Positions 1 to 11,410 of a stretch of 64,000 nucleotides of DNA are shown here, one piece after another. The notes below the pieces were generated by a model. The model did not search any database. It was not told the origin of the DNA and saw only the letters and a program-made list of their open reading frames with translations. The first letter of the stretch is position 1. Every line of letters starts with the position of its first letter. The position numbers were made by a program, and so were the translations under genes. This DNA comes from Metarhizium brunneum (lineage: Eukaryota; Ascomycota; Sordariomycetes; Hypocreales; Clavicipitaceae), in contig NC_089424.1 of assembly GCF_013426205.1 (NCBI RefSeq), positions 2,356,001 to 2,420,000 of the forward strand. Reading direction: 5' to 3'.

Positions 1-798
1 TCTGCACAGCGACTGCATGGAGACCAAGCATGTACATACATACAAGCCCATGCTACTGCGTCCGTCTGCCAACCAAAGATGGACCCTCCCAGGCCCATGT
101 GGTGGATTGCGGCTCCTGGAGGACTCGAGCACTCAGCACCAGACCCGTGTTACCGGGCAGTACGGACCAGACAGTACCAGACCGCGCTCGTCTTGGCTAC
201 AGATGCTTGTTTCCTCTCATCAATCCATTGTTTGGTACTGATCGAGTGCCGTTGGCGAGTCTCCAGTTCCCACATTCAATCCGGTCAAGCGTCGACGGTG
301 CCTGGACGTCCGAGCTACAGGCCACTCGAAGACATGTGCCACCACTAGCCTTGAGCTTCCAGGGCATCCGTGGAGTCCCCAGGTACATCTAAGTACTTAA
401 GTACCAACCAAGGTCAACTGGTACCTCTAAGTACTCTAGCACTGGGGGGCTTCTAAACCAACTTTGAGGGTGATGTCCCAGGTGCCAGCTGCATGGCGCT
501 CGATACCATTAAACCGAGGGTTCAGATGTTCCTGTCCCTGCGCCCCTCGCTAAAGTCACGAATACCCGAATCCCAGCTTCGCGCTGTGTCGACGTCAACC
601 TGCCTTTGTTCGAGTCGGCCACGTTTGCTGAACTGCTCACCAACTTCAGCACCAGAGTCCTAGACGGCGAGTTTCGTCTTCTGAGCCGCTGATTCTGGCT
701 GCTTGGCCACTCCTGTTTTTTTTTCTCTTGCAGCTGTATTGCTTCTTTTCTTCGTCTTTCGTTGCACTCTCTTGTTGAGACGGCTTCCTACGCTCGCG
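1..798. other. Intergenic, 5' flank of SAC1
   Basis: I see no supported gene here. The distal part has a TGTACATACATAC word at about 30-43 and a patch of AAGTACTT/GGTACC words at 380-437, both belonging to the dispersed motif families described in the findings. The last 150 bases become pyrimidine-rich with T runs, which fits the core promoter and leader of the SAC1 gene that starts at 799. Several short ORFs overlap on both strands and look random. Confidence 0.6.
380..437. repeat. Patch of GTACC/AAGTACTT words
   Basis: The patch contains AAGTACTTAAGTACC, GGTACC and AAGTACTC within 58 bases, so it is largely made of small palindromes around GTAC. Similar patches occur near 14.45, 25.1, 29.3 and 49.0 kb, always outside genes. 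The function is unknown. Confidence 0.5.
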
Positions 799-3084
799 AT
801 GCCGGCCCTCGCAACGTCCAAGTTCCCCTTCCGGGACATCAACCTCAGGGTTACCAACGATGCCTATACATTCACCTCGCCGTCGTCTCCCGATGCCCCA
901 GCACTGGTAATTGATCGTCCTACCGGTGATATCCGCCTGAGCGACTCCAATCCACAAACTACCAAGCGGGCAACTCGGGTGTCAAGCATCGCTGGCATAC
1001 TGGGCATTATCCAGCTGAGACTCGGTATGTTATTCTATCATGCTCCCCCCCTTCTCCGCGTGGTTGCAAGTCAAAGCTTCACTTCGCTAACTACAAAACG
1101 AAAACAGACAAATATGTCATAGTTATCAACAAGGCCCAACCCGTGGGCCGCCTCAAGGGCCACATGGTGTACAAGGTTATTGCCGCCGAGATCCTTCCCA
1201 TGCGTGAACGCCAGATCCACGATCCCGACGAGGATACCTTCATTGGCCTCCTCAACCGCTTCCTCCAACGAGGGCCAATGTACTTTTCGTACTCAATCGA
1301 CTTGACAAATTCTTTCCAGCGCCAGTCGCAAGCCGATACCTCCAATCCCCTGTGGATGCGAACTGACGATCGCTTCTTCTTCAACAAGCATCTCCAGTCA
1401 GACTTGATAGAATTTCGTACCCGAGGCTCCAGAAGCCAACCAGGAAAACAGGCAGCTGTTGACCCATACATCCTCCCCTGCATCTTTGGCATGCTAGAAA
1501 TCAAGCCCACCAAATTTAAGAACACTCCCCTTACAATCATCATTATTTCTCGTCGGTCAAGATATCGTGGCGGAACCAGATATTTCACCAGAGGCCTAGA
1601 CGAAGATGGCCATGCTGCCAACTACAACGAGACAGAGCAAGTCGTTATCCTCAACGACAGTAGTTCGGGCCTAGGAGGCTACGCCGGCAGCAGCGATATG
1701 CAGAGCGGCAAGCTTGGTAGCGGTCCTGGCCAGGAGATGCAAATCATGTCCTATGTTCAGACTCGTGGCAGTGTTCCTACGTACTGGTCCGAGATCAATA
1801 CTCTCAAGTACACACCAAAGATCCAAGTTCGCAGCACAGACGCTGCACTCGCCGCTTCGCAGAAGCACTTTGACGAGCAGATTCGCATCTATGGTGACAA
1901 TTACCTCATCAATCTGGTCAACTCCAAGGGCAGAGAATGCAAAGTCAAGGAGTCATATGAGCAAATGTACCGCTCGCTTGCCTCGGCGCCCAAGGAGCAT
2001 CGTGAAGCCGACACGCTCACCGATGAGAAGTTCCACACCATCCAACCCGGATCAAGAAACCAGGAGTTTGACCGCCTGCACTATGTCTATTTTGACTATC
2101 ACACCGAGACAAAGGGTATGAAGATGCACAAGGCATACGCCATTACAGAAAGGCTGCGCGAGGAGCTGATAGCCCAGGGCTACTTCCGGGGCGTCGACAT
2201 GCCCGCCAACGTAGATGGCAAGATTGACGCCCGCAGCCTCCAGACCAGTGTCATGCGCACCAACTGCATGGATTGCTTGGACCGGACCAACGTTGTGCAG
2301 AGTATCTTTGGCCGTTACACCCTGAACCGCATCTTCGAGGATCTCGGTCTAATGTCCCGCGGCGCCCAGTTCCGCGACGAAGACCCAGCTTTTGAGTTCC
2401 TCTTCCGCAACATCTGGGCTGACAATGCCGACATTGTTTCCACAGCGTATTCCGGCACCGGCGCCATGAAAACAGACGTCACTCGCACAGGAAAGCGAAC
2501 TAAACTCGGCGCCCTCCAGGACGGCCGCATCGGCCTCACCAGATACTTCCTCAACAACTTCCGCGATGGACCTCGTCAAGACTCGTTCGATCTTTTCCTC
2601 GGCGCTTACGACCCCAGCGCCACCAACGTCGGCACCAACCTCATCTTTGTCGACAGGCGGCCTACCCTCATCCAGTCGATCCCCTACGTTCTGGCCTTTA
2701 GCATCTTCATTGTCCTAGTCGGCATATTCACAAAACCAGCCCCGGACGCCAAAGTTCTCCCCATGCGGCTCTTCATTTTATTCTGGAGTGCTGTCGCAGC
2801 GTGGTGCTTCCACTTTGTCTGGACCCATGGCATGCTCTACGTACGCAATCAAACCCCCCTCCCTTCTAAAATATCCAATTCCTGTACATGAGTTCCTTGC
2901 TAACATCGCGCAGGTCAACTGGCCGCGTCTGAATCCTCGTCCCTTTGCTGTGGACGGCTATACCGAGCACTACGGCAAAGCACGCAAGGACGCTGTTATC
3001 GGCACATTTGTCGCCCGCCACGAGAGGGGTCTTAGCACGGCGAGATATCTTAATGCGGAGGAGGGTAAGAAGAGGATTGAATAG
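799..3084 (+). CDS. SAC1: SAC1-type phosphoinositide phosphatase
   Basis: This gene encodes a phosphatidylinositol-phosphate phosphatase of about 709 residues. The family removes phosphate from PI4P (also PI3P and PI(3,5)P2) in the ER and Golgi membrane. Three exons are inferred: 799-1024, 1108-2840 and 2914-3084. The introns are GT-AG, 83 and 73 nt long, and frame is kept at both junctions. The catalytic CX5R signature is visible as RTNCMDCLDRTN, with the nucleophilic Cys near residue 462. The C-terminal region has two hydrophobic stretches (around AFSIFIVLVGIF and LFILFWSAVAAWCF), matching the two-helix ER anchor of Sac1. The start is the first in-frame ATG after a pyrimidine-rich leader and gives a normal Sac N-terminus. 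The length is slightly above yeast Sac1 (623 residues), as is usual in filamentous fungi. It converges with the next gene. Confidence 0.93.
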
Positions 3085-3465
3085 ACATAGAAACGTCTTG
3101 TGTGTTATCAAAAGGGGCAATCGGGGCCCGTATTTATTAGTTTTAGATGCTCATTTGTTGGCGCCTATTTTGGCCGTAATTCAATGCAATAGATAGAAAA
3201 ATCCCCTATATATTGTGGCATGTTGAAGTAGAACTTGTTTTGGAATCACAATCGTCATCTTGGGCTACTATTCTCTGTTCCAAAGTGTCTGGTTCGCTAA
3301 TGCTCAAACTACCGGCTATGCAACACCAAGTATACAAAAAGAATGGAAAAAAGCGGGGTATCAAGCTACGACCTCGATGGGGAAAAAAGGAAAGAATAGG
3401 CTTGGACGCATGCTTAAAGCCGTAAAAGTATACATGTGATATCCAACATCTTCAATGAGAAGCAA
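3085..3465. terminator. Convergent 3' region between SAC1 and the next gene
   Basis: These 381 bases separate two convergent stop codons. They are AT-richer than the flanking coding DNA and probably hold both 3' untranslated regions and polyadenylation sites. No other feature is visible. Confidence 0.5.
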
Positions 3466-6400
3466 TCACAGCCACAAGAGCCATCGGGCACCGTTCCATA
3501 TTCCCTTGCCCATGCCCAGGAATACTCGTAGGATCATCACCATAAACCACACGTACCACATGAATCCAACGAGCAGCCACTCCACTGTCAACCAGAGCGC
3601 TCGTCTGATCCATCGTAGACGCCTTCTTCGTCTGCGGAGCATCTTCTCCATAATGTCTATCACGACTTTGACTTTCAGGGGCTGACCCAGCGCCAGGTCG
3701 CGGTTCGTCTCGTCTGCCAAATCAGCTGCTTTACGACTTCGTTCAGAAAGGTCGTCGGCAATGCTAGACCGAACGTCTCCGATGCGGTTTTGGAGCTGAG
3801 GACTTGTTCGGTAAGTGAGCTGATCAGCGGAGGCCTGCCACCGCCGACCAGAGTTTTGAATGGCGGTGGCGAGGGCACGGCCGGCTAGTGAGTAGAGTTC
3901 GTAGTATGCGGTTTCACGGTCTCCTTGCTGGGCTATTTCGGGACATATCTTGGCTATGTCTGCCCAGCCTATATTTGCGCTGTTGCCTGAAGATGGACCC
4001 GTCGCGGCTAAGCTATCTGGACAGAAAGGCTTGTGTGCCTCCTGCGCTCGGCGATTAATCTCCATTGCCTTGACGCCGGTACTGAGAACCAAGGCTCGCA
4101 TACGGGCAATCTCACGACGAGTGAGTCGGGTCCGTTCTGTAGGCGTGGCTTTGTCTGCGATCGACCAGGGTCTGTTCTTGAACGATCGGCCATCGTCTTC
4201 TGGTCTAGATGAGCTAAGCCTAGAGCTCAAATGATTGCCTGCGTCTCCGACACCTTCTGGTGCACTGCCTTGTCGCGACTCTGTTTCTGAAATATCAGAG
4301 TCACCCGGCTTGGTGGATCGACGTCCGAGTAAAGCAGAAGATGACGCTCTTCGAGGATCGAAATGAGGCGGACGAAGCATATCAATCCGAGATTGCTGCC
4401 GGCTACGATTTGCAGAATCTGGCGAACCCAGGTCCACCTTGCTATTATCCGCGCTGTGTGCGCGATTAGGGTCTTGAATGGGATGGAACTGAGGCATAGA
4501 ATCCAGGAAATGCTTCGGCTGACTCTGATGACCCGCAACATCGCGTTTGGAGGGCATCAGTGATACGTTTGTGGATGATCTAGACCGGCCGCGAGCCTTC
4601 TCACTCTCCGACTCATCTGTAGTCTCATTGTCAGGTGGAGATTCACTCGTCCCGTCTCTCCTCCAAAACATGTCGCCTAGTTTTGAAACACCACCCCGAA
4701 TAACAGTGTCGATTCGCGGTCCCTTGAATATGCCACGAAGCCCAGCTCCTTGATCCTCACTGCGAAGGCGAGTGCTTCCCGACCTAAGGTGCATTTTAGT
4801 CTGACCAAAGGGTGTTGGCTCCGATGCCCCCGGCCGCGGGGGACTGGATTGCAGCTTCTCCAGTAAATTTGGGTTCTCCGAAGGCAGACTGGCATCCTTG
4901 GCAGACACATGATGGCTCCCATCTGGCTCGGGCGTTGCTTCACTAGCCTTGTTGTCGCGAATGATCTGCTTGATCTTGCTGATGGGATTCCTGGTTGGAG
5001 ATCCAGACCGACTCCATCCTGGAGAAAGGTTGGTACCTAGCGTGGGATCCGTGCTTCCTCGGGTAGGCTTAAGGTCAGGAGAGGTTGGTAGCGATGAGCC
5101 CTTGTAAAAAGGAGACTTCTGCGGCCCGTCTGTAGCATCAAGACTTTGCCTCCCTAGCTCATACCGGGGTGGGGAGCCAAGGTAGGGTCGGTCCAGGACA
5201 GGCCTTCGATCGGAATCGCTTGTGTTGACCAATGAACTCTTGCTACTGCTGTGGAAGCGAGTAGGCAGCTGTGATAATGTGTTCTTTTCTGGTGTCTTGA
5301 TACTACTCGGGGAAACAACCAGCTCCTGATCAGATATTGCATCAGACAAATCGCGGTCCCGTGCGTCCCTCGCAACCATCTCAAGCATCTGCTCCTGAAG
5401 AAAATCTCTGTTCGTCCTTGATATGGTCTCACCACCTCGGTTTCCCTCGCGAGACGTTCTTTTTGAGACTCCGGTATCATTCTCGCTACTGGAAATATCA
5501 GAAATAGTATCTTTGACATGCCACCCGAGGTCATGGTGGATATTGTGAAGCTGGCCGCCATGGCGATGTGGAAATGCCCTGATATTGTGCAGCGTTTGCT
5601 TCGCTGTGTCAACCTTGGAGGTGCTTGAAATCGACGGGTTCAAATCATGGTCGTCTTGCATTGAGAAATGAGGGATGACCTCGAGGGTGTCGACAGCCGT
5701 TTCGCGGGACATGGGCTGTGTCATGTTTGTAGTTGAAGGAAATATCTTGCGCCAGGTACGGTCCTCGATGAGTTCCTTGTGATTTTCTTGTTCCAGCCAG
5801 TACGCATCGGCCACGATATCACAGGGTTCAATGAACCAGTCCACCCGGGGCCTCCTCACTCGAGCCGCTGCCCTTGAGCTGTTATCCGGGGAGATTTGGC
5901 TATTTGGGTCATCCGCTCCTGGGAACCCAGGCAAAAGGGACTCGTTATCCTCTGGATGTGCTGCAAATGATGTCGCTCGTTCAACCACTTTGTCGACCCA
6001 TGGTTTAACGCACTCCAGGTCGCCAAAACCCTGACTTTCTCCATCAATGACTTTCCGCTCGCGCGCTCGAACTTTCCGATTCCGAATGTATTGCAGCGGA
6101 TTATATTGTCGCCCTAGAGGCACCCTGTCCCCAAGGCCAAACTGGAAGGGTCTACTCGCCATTGGGGAGACTGGAGGGCTTGAAGTCACCCGCTCAAGTC
6201 CAGGCTTTAGAGGTGGTAGAACATCAAGAAGTCTTCTGTATTGCGCCATCAGCTCTAGGTGATCCTTGGCTTTCTGTGCTCTGGCTAAAGTCGAGGATGA
6301 GAAGTGATATCGATAATGTGAATCATGCCCACCACCCTCGAAGCTCGAGTCAAATTTCCCAGAAGAGCGCCGTGCAGACTGGGCTTGTTGATATCTGGGA

Positions 6401-7170
6401 CTGCCATTGTATGAAGACTTTCGTTGTTGCTGAAAGTGCTGTTGGAGATTGCTCCCTGAACTGCCATCAGGTAACGGCCCGAGTCGTGGGGGCGTATTTC
6501 GTGAGACATTTCGTCGCGAAGCGGTGCGTCGAGATTCGCTCAGGTTCAAAGCCATCTGCACAATTTGGGTTGATTCAGCATCATTAACGGCTTCTCCAGA
6601 AGTACGCGGTGGCTGGAACGGCTGCTCCGACTCTTCGCTGGTGACATCCTTCTGAGCAGACCCGCCGCTTCGACTCTCTACACTCTGAGGCGATATGCTA
6701 CTCTTATCGCGCAAGCTTCCCCCAGAACGCTCGCTCGGTTGTAGCAACTGCCTGTTATTCGATCGTGAAGGCTGCGGCGTACGTGGGGACTGTGGTGCCT
6801 TGCCGTTTGGTTGTAGATTGTCCCTTGCAGACCCTCGACTTGCATGTCGTCTGCCACCGGAAATCGAGTCGTGGAGTAAGAAGCCGCCGCCATATTTGTA
6901 TTTCGGTCTGCGCCGTGTACTCCCTCCCCTGTGGAGACCATCTCGATTGTTCTGGTCTGCCTGTGCAAGACCCGAGCCATGGTGTTGTTGGCTATCGCCA
7001 GTGTAGCTCGGTGAGAGACTAGTGCCTGAGATGAGCTCGCGCCGACCACCGCTGCGACTCGACTCCCCGGTCTCGTAGCTAAACCTGGGCCGACCCTGAC
7101 TCTCTGGAGTCAAGAGACCGGTTCGGGAGTCGAAGTGGCCCGGCGGTCTTGGTGCATCGTGGTCCGCCAT
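3466..7170 (-). CDS. Large disordered protein with C-terminal membrane segment (unknown)
   Basis: This is a single uninterrupted ORF of about 1234 residues that I do not recognise as a named family. Most of it is low-complexity Ser/Pro/Arg/Gly-rich sequence, likely disordered, with many SP and RS dipeptides. Two stretches look folded. One, near residues 435-480, contains RVDWFIEPCDIVADAYWLEQ. The other is a helical region of about 170 residues at the C-terminus. The protein ends with a run of arginines followed by a strongly hydrophobic aromatic segment (around WLLVGFMWYVWFMVMIL, about residues 1190-1220), so it is probably tail-anchored. I chose the ATG at 7168-7170 because it has a good context (GCC ATG G). 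An in-frame ATG 33 bases upstream is possible. Location and partners are unknown. Confidence 0.75.
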   Translation of the reverse strand: MADHDAPRPPGHFDSRTGLLTPESQGRPRFSYETGESSRSGGRRELISGTSLSPSYTGDSQQHHGSGLAQADQNNRDGLHRGGSTRRRPKYKYGGGFLLHDSISGGRRHASRGSARDNLQPNGKAPQSPRTPQPSRSNNRQLLQPSERSGGSLRDKSSISPQSVESRSGGSAQKDVTSEESEQPFQPPRTSGEAVNDAESTQIVQMALNLSESRRTASRRNVSRNTPPRLGPLPDGSSGSNLQQHFQQQRKSSYNGSPRYQQAQSARRSSGKFDSSFEGGGHDSHYRYHFSSSTLARAQKAKDHLELMAQYRRLLDVLPPLKPGLERVTSSPPVSPMASRPFQFGLGDRVPLGRQYNPLQYIRNRKVRARERKVIDGESQGFGDLECVKPWVDKVVERATSFAAHPEDNESLLPGFPGADDPNSQISPDNSSRAAARVRRPRVDWFIEPCDIVADAYWLEQENHKELIEDRTWRKIFPSTTNMTQPMSRETAVDTLEVIPHFSMQDDHDLNPSISSTSKVDTAKQTLHNIRAFPHRHGGQLHNIHHDLGWHVKDTISDISSSENDTGVSKRTSREGNRGGETISRTNRDFLQEQMLEMVARDARDRDLSDAISDQELVVSPSSIKTPEKNTLSQLPTRFHSSSKSSLVNTSDSDRRPVLDRPYLGSPPRYELGRQSLDATDGPQKSPFYKGSSLPTSPDLKPTRGSTDPTLGTNLSPGWSRSGSPTRNPISKIKQIIRDNKASEATPEPDGSHHVSAKDASLPSENPNLLEKLQSSPPRPGASEPTPFGQTKMHLRSGSTRLRSEDQGAGLRGIFKGPRIDTVIRGGVSKLGDMFWRRDGTSESPPDNETTDESESEKARGRSRSSTNVSLMPSKRDVAGHQSQPKHFLDSMPQFHPIQDPNRAHSADNSKVDLGSPDSANRSRQQSRIDMLRPPHFDPRRASSSALLGRRSTKPGDSDISETESRQGSAPEGVGDAGNHLSSRLSSSRPEDDGRSFKNRPWSIADKATPTERTRLTRREIARMRALVLSTGVKAMEINRRAQEAHKPFCPDSLAATGPSSGNSANIGWADIAKICPEIAQQGDRETAYYELYSLAGRALATAIQNSGRRWQASADQLTYRTSPQLQNRIGDVRSSIADDLSERSRKAADLADETNRDLALGQPLKVKVVIDIMEKMLRRRRRRLRWIRRALWLTVEWLLVGFMWYVWFMVMILRVFLGMGKGIWNGARWLLWL

Positions 7171-8104
7171 GGCGCCGGTGTTTGCCACATGCTTCAGGCG
7201 CACAGTAGACGAAGCAGGCGGCTGCAGCTCAGGTGCTTCGATTCACCATCTTCAGCCTCGGAGGGGAAGATACAGTGCACTAGTCTTCGGGAGAGAAGCA
7301 AAGCGTCGCCAGGAGAGGGAGAAGGGTCTGTTGATGGGGTCTGAATCTGAATGACGAAGCTGGAGACGCCCCTTGAAGCTTGAATCACTGGAGGTTCTCA
7401 GAAGTGGATGCAAATGCGGATACCGACTCCATCCAAGGAAGAGGGCGGGTGGCATGTGCCGGGGCAAGAGCCACCGACGACTGCATGCAGGGAGCTGGTG
7501 AACGTCTCCTCTTCAATGTTCAGTTTGCATCAGCTGTCACAGCAGTCGCAAAGGCCGGCAATTATTGACATGTACAAGACGTCGCCCTTCAAATGCCTGG
7601 CTGTTTTCTCCCCAGCCGGAACCGAGGGCTCTCACAAAACCAATCTCTATTGCCCGCGTCATTTGCACCGGCACGGGTAGCACAACGGCCCAACGGTGTG
7701 GCTGCGGACGTACCAACACCAGAGTCTTGAACGGCTTCCTGCAGCCACACACACTCCAGATGTGGCAGTATCAGCTGCCTAGCATGCAAGTGCGTGCATA
7801 TCAACGCAGTACGGCGCCCAACAACTCAAAGAATCTGCAGGAGTCGGCGTTACCTCCCTGAGTAACCAATCAACAGACCTAATGCTGCAGCCCATCGCCA
7901 TGCTGGCATGTGAGACTCGGACAAAAGCTCCCCTCTCTGAAGAGCCTACCTACAGTAGGTACGTCTGCTGATGTGTGCTGCCTTCACACAGGTGTTCAAG
8001 TTCATGGCGTATTCTCGTAAATGCTTTCTACTCTACATGATTGTGTGGTGATGTACACTCTACGTCTATTCATACAAAATGCGGACTCCAGGGACGCGTA
8101 CCAC
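7171..8104. promoter_or_regulatory. 5' region of the disordered-protein gene and 3' end of ISM1
   Basis: These 934 bases lie between two minus-strand genes. The right part should contain the ISM1 3' UTR and the left part the promoter of the downstream gene. An inverted repeat, TACCTA-CAG-TAGGTA, sits at 7947-7961. The ORFs here overlap on several frames and carry no family signature. Confidence 0.5.
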
Positions 8105-11091
8105 CTACGCAGCAGCCGCGACATCAGCAACTGCATCCTCGCACCTATCACAAAGCCCATCTTCCTGCGCAGCAAGGTACCTCCAACACCTAGAGCACTT
8201 CGCCTGTCGCGGAGGTAGCACATGCACTATACCCCCAGGTGCCGCAGGGAGCTCGAATTCCCGTGTGTAGCACCACGCTCGTTCATCGTCCACTGTCCTG
8301 TTCACGTCCACATGTGATACTACAAACATCGCGTCAAGCTCGTCGGCGTATTCGTCAAGCAGGGTTGCCAACTCGTTGTTCTCAGTGTTGATAAGAACAG
8401 AACATTGAAGCGAACTGCCTAGGGCTTTCGCCTCGCGTGCTTGTTCCAAACCAGCCTTGACGGCAGCATGGACAATCCCGAGGGACACCGCATCGCGTCG
8501 GAGTTTGTCCGGGTCGACTGTTAGTCGGGATGGATCGATCAGCGGTGACTTGTATAGTTGCCGAGCTGGGTTTTCCAAGTTGCTACGTGGCTGTAGTTAG
8601 ATCTTTGCGACTCTCCAACATGCACCGATAATAAAACTTACACATCATCAACCATCCACGACGGGCGATGGGACCATGCTTCCTCAACTAATACCGGTGT
8701 GATAGGTGCTAGCATGCGCAGGAACCCAATGAAGATGGGTTCAAGGGCGCCACCGCCGTCGCCGCAATACAGACGATCCTTGAGCGCCTCGAGATAGAAA
8801 GCAGACAGATCAGTAGCTACCCAGCGATTGATAAGGCCTGTTGCCTTGTGGAACTCGTAGTTATTGACAGCCTCCCAAACCTGAGCCATGGTGTCGGATA
8901 ACTGCGCAATGGCCATTTGATCGAGCTTGGTAAGCGGAGCGCTGCGGCTGGACTCGTGCAGCGACCCGAGCACCATCTTCAGAATGGTACGATACTTGAT
9001 GAGCGCGTTGTGAATTGGTTGCAGAATAGAAGGTCCAATCAAGATATCAGACGTAAAGTCACAGCTAGCAGCCCACAACCGTAGAGCATCCGCTCCAAGG
9101 GCGTCGAAACGAGGCGCCCCTTTACTACCACCTTTGCTTTTGTCCTTCAGCGGCGGCAGCAGTCGCCCATCTATTACCTCTTCAGGAACAATGGTATTGC
9201 CAAGTGACTTGGACATCTTCTTTCCCTGGGCGTCCAGAGTGAAGCCGTGAGTAATGAGCGTCCTGAAAGGCGGTTGGATATCTGCGTCCGACACACCATC
9301 CGCCTTTTGCGAAGCAACGTACGTTAGCAAACTCGACTGAAACCAGCCGCGATGTTGGTCCGAGCCCTCAAGGTAGACGTCGACAGGCTGCCCGATTTCC
9401 ATCCAGCTGGTGCCGCTGTCGAACCATACATCCATGGTATCTGTGCCTCTCCGATATCCGCCCTGGAGATTTGCCGGCACCCAGGCGGGATCGTCAATCG
9501 GATCAGAGAACCACGCCTGCGACGTCCGCTGCTGCATCACAGAAATGATGTGCTCAATGGTTTCTTCGTCCATGACGGCATTGCCAGCCTCATCGTACAG
9601 GGCGGGAATTGGAACCCCCCATGACCGCTGCCGCGAGATGCACCACTCGCTTCTGCCCTTGACAAAGCTCTCAAGACGAGACCTCCCCGATTCCGGAACG
9701 AACCGCACGTTACTAAGTGCCTTCAGCGAACCCTCTTTTATCCGTCCCACGTCCGTGAACCATTGCGCGGTTGCTCTTACAACAACAGGCTGTTTCGTCC
9801 GCCAGTCGTACGGATACTTGTGCTGGATATCGTGCGTAGCGAGAACGTCCTCCTTTATCAATTCCAAGACGGCCTTGCCGCCGCCTTCCAAAATTGAAGG
9901 GGCGCCGGTGAGCAGGTCAGGCTGATCAGGGTACGCCTCCTGCGTAAAGAATCCTTCGTCTGTAATAGGAGCAAACGCCTCGATTCCAAGCCTAGCACAC
10001 GCTTCATAATCATCCTGACCGTGTCCGGGCGCCATATGTACCAGCCCCGTGCCCGAATCAGCAGATACAAAGTCAGCATGAACAATGGGTTGCTCCGCCG
10101 CTGACTTGCCGAGCAGCGCATTTCGGTATCTCAACCCAGCTATCTCCGAACCGTAAATGGAGTCGGCCACAATCTCAAAAGGGGGGAGCAGTTCTCGCAT
10201 AGCATCGGTACGGCTGGAGCCAACCAAGAGACCATAGTCGCCCACCCGTAACAACGAGTACAGCAACTTGTCATGAACTGCGATAGCCTTATTGGCAGGC
10301 AGTGTCCACGGCGTAGTCGTCCATATAGCAGCGTATATAGGACCGTCAAAGCCAGCAAGGGCCGGTATCGAACTCAAGTCCGCAACAATAGGAAACCTGA
10401 CATATGCGGCATGGGAGATGTGGTCTTCTCGATACTCCAACTCGGCTTCCGCCAGCGCTGTCCTCGACGAGACGGACCAGTATACAGGCTTGTGCTTGCG
10501 GTAAATCAGCCCGTGGCGCACCATTTTCTGAAAGACCCTCAATTGGCGTATTTCGTATTCGCGGTCCATTGTGGTCCATTTGTTCTCCCAATCGGCCATG
10601 ACTCCAAATGACTGGAATCCCTTCATTTGCTCTGTAATGGTCTTGCTAGCCAGCTTTCTTGCCGATTCGCGCACTTTGACAGGACTCAGTCCCCCTGCGG
10701 TGTTGGAGCCCAGGGCTTTCATCTCAATTGGGAGGCCATGGCAATCCCAGCTTGGCCTGTACACTACCCGCTTTCCGTTTTGCACCTGGCTGCGAACAAT
10801 CATGTCCTTGAGGATCTTGTTGAGGGCATGGCCGATGTGTAGCGGGCCGTTGGCATATGGGGGGCCATCGTGCAGAACGAACTGGTCGTTCTGAGGACGG
10901 TTATTTGTCTGCCATTGGTATAGGTCGTCGCTGCAGTCCCGAAGATGTCGTCGTTGCAGCTTCGGATTCGGACGAGCCCTGCACCAAAAAGTTAGCGAGG
11001 TGCCTCGACTCGTGCTACATCCAGCGGGCTTGCACGCTTACGGAAAACTTGACTTGGGGAGCTTCAAGGTCGCTTTCCATGACTTGGACAT
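8105..11091 (-). CDS. ISM1: Isoleucyl-tRNA synthetase, mitochondrial
   Basis: This class I aminoacyl-tRNA synthetase charges tRNA-Ile, here probably for mitochondrial translation. Three exons are inferred on the minus strand: 11091-11042, 10978-8642 and 8582-8105. The introns are 63 and 59 nt, and the protein is about 954 residues. Visible signatures are the HIGH motif in [16 protein letters not shown] (near residue 63), the synthetase block [12 protein letters not shown], the KMSKS loop in [17 protein letters not shown] (near residue 604) and a C-terminal zinc-binding CSRCW...CDRC. The zinc finger and overall length match bacterial and organellar IleRS rather than the cytosolic enzyme. The first exon encodes a short basic N-terminus ([17 protein letters not shown]), plausible as a mitochondrial presequence, and an in-frame stop lies just upstream of that ATG. 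An out-of-frame ATG at 11107 precedes the start. Confidence 0.9.
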
Positions 11092-11410
11092 CTTCGTCCT
11101 GTGTCATGGCCCAGTGCGTGCTGGTCGAGCTCGGCCGTGGCTTGTCAAAGCACGTCGTCGCAACCCGAGGAGTCGAGAAATTTGTCACTTTACGCGAGCC
11201 GACCAGCTTGAGCGCGTGTTGCGCTGCCAGACCCCAGAAGATTGGAGCTCGGGGTCCAGTTTAGCGCCGCCGGAGAGCACTTGACAGCACATGCATGACG
11301 TGGGGCAGGCAGTCAATAGTATTGACATTACTGATCAAAGATGTACGACCGTTGACAGCTCCTGGGACCGTGAACTTCGCTTCACAAGCTTCCGGTAAAG
11401 CCAGCACAGC
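11092..11410. promoter_or_regulatory. Divergent promoter, ISM1 / 281-residue gene
   Basis: These 319 bases separate two divergent start codons, so they must hold both promoters and leaders. On the minus strand an upstream ATG at 11105-11107 opens a frame that overlaps the ISM1 start. No clear TATA box is visible. Confidence 0.55.

Noticed and set aside
1091..1621. 176-codon minus-strand ORF inside SAC1
   Set aside because: It is antisense to confirmed SAC1 coding sequence and has no independent support.
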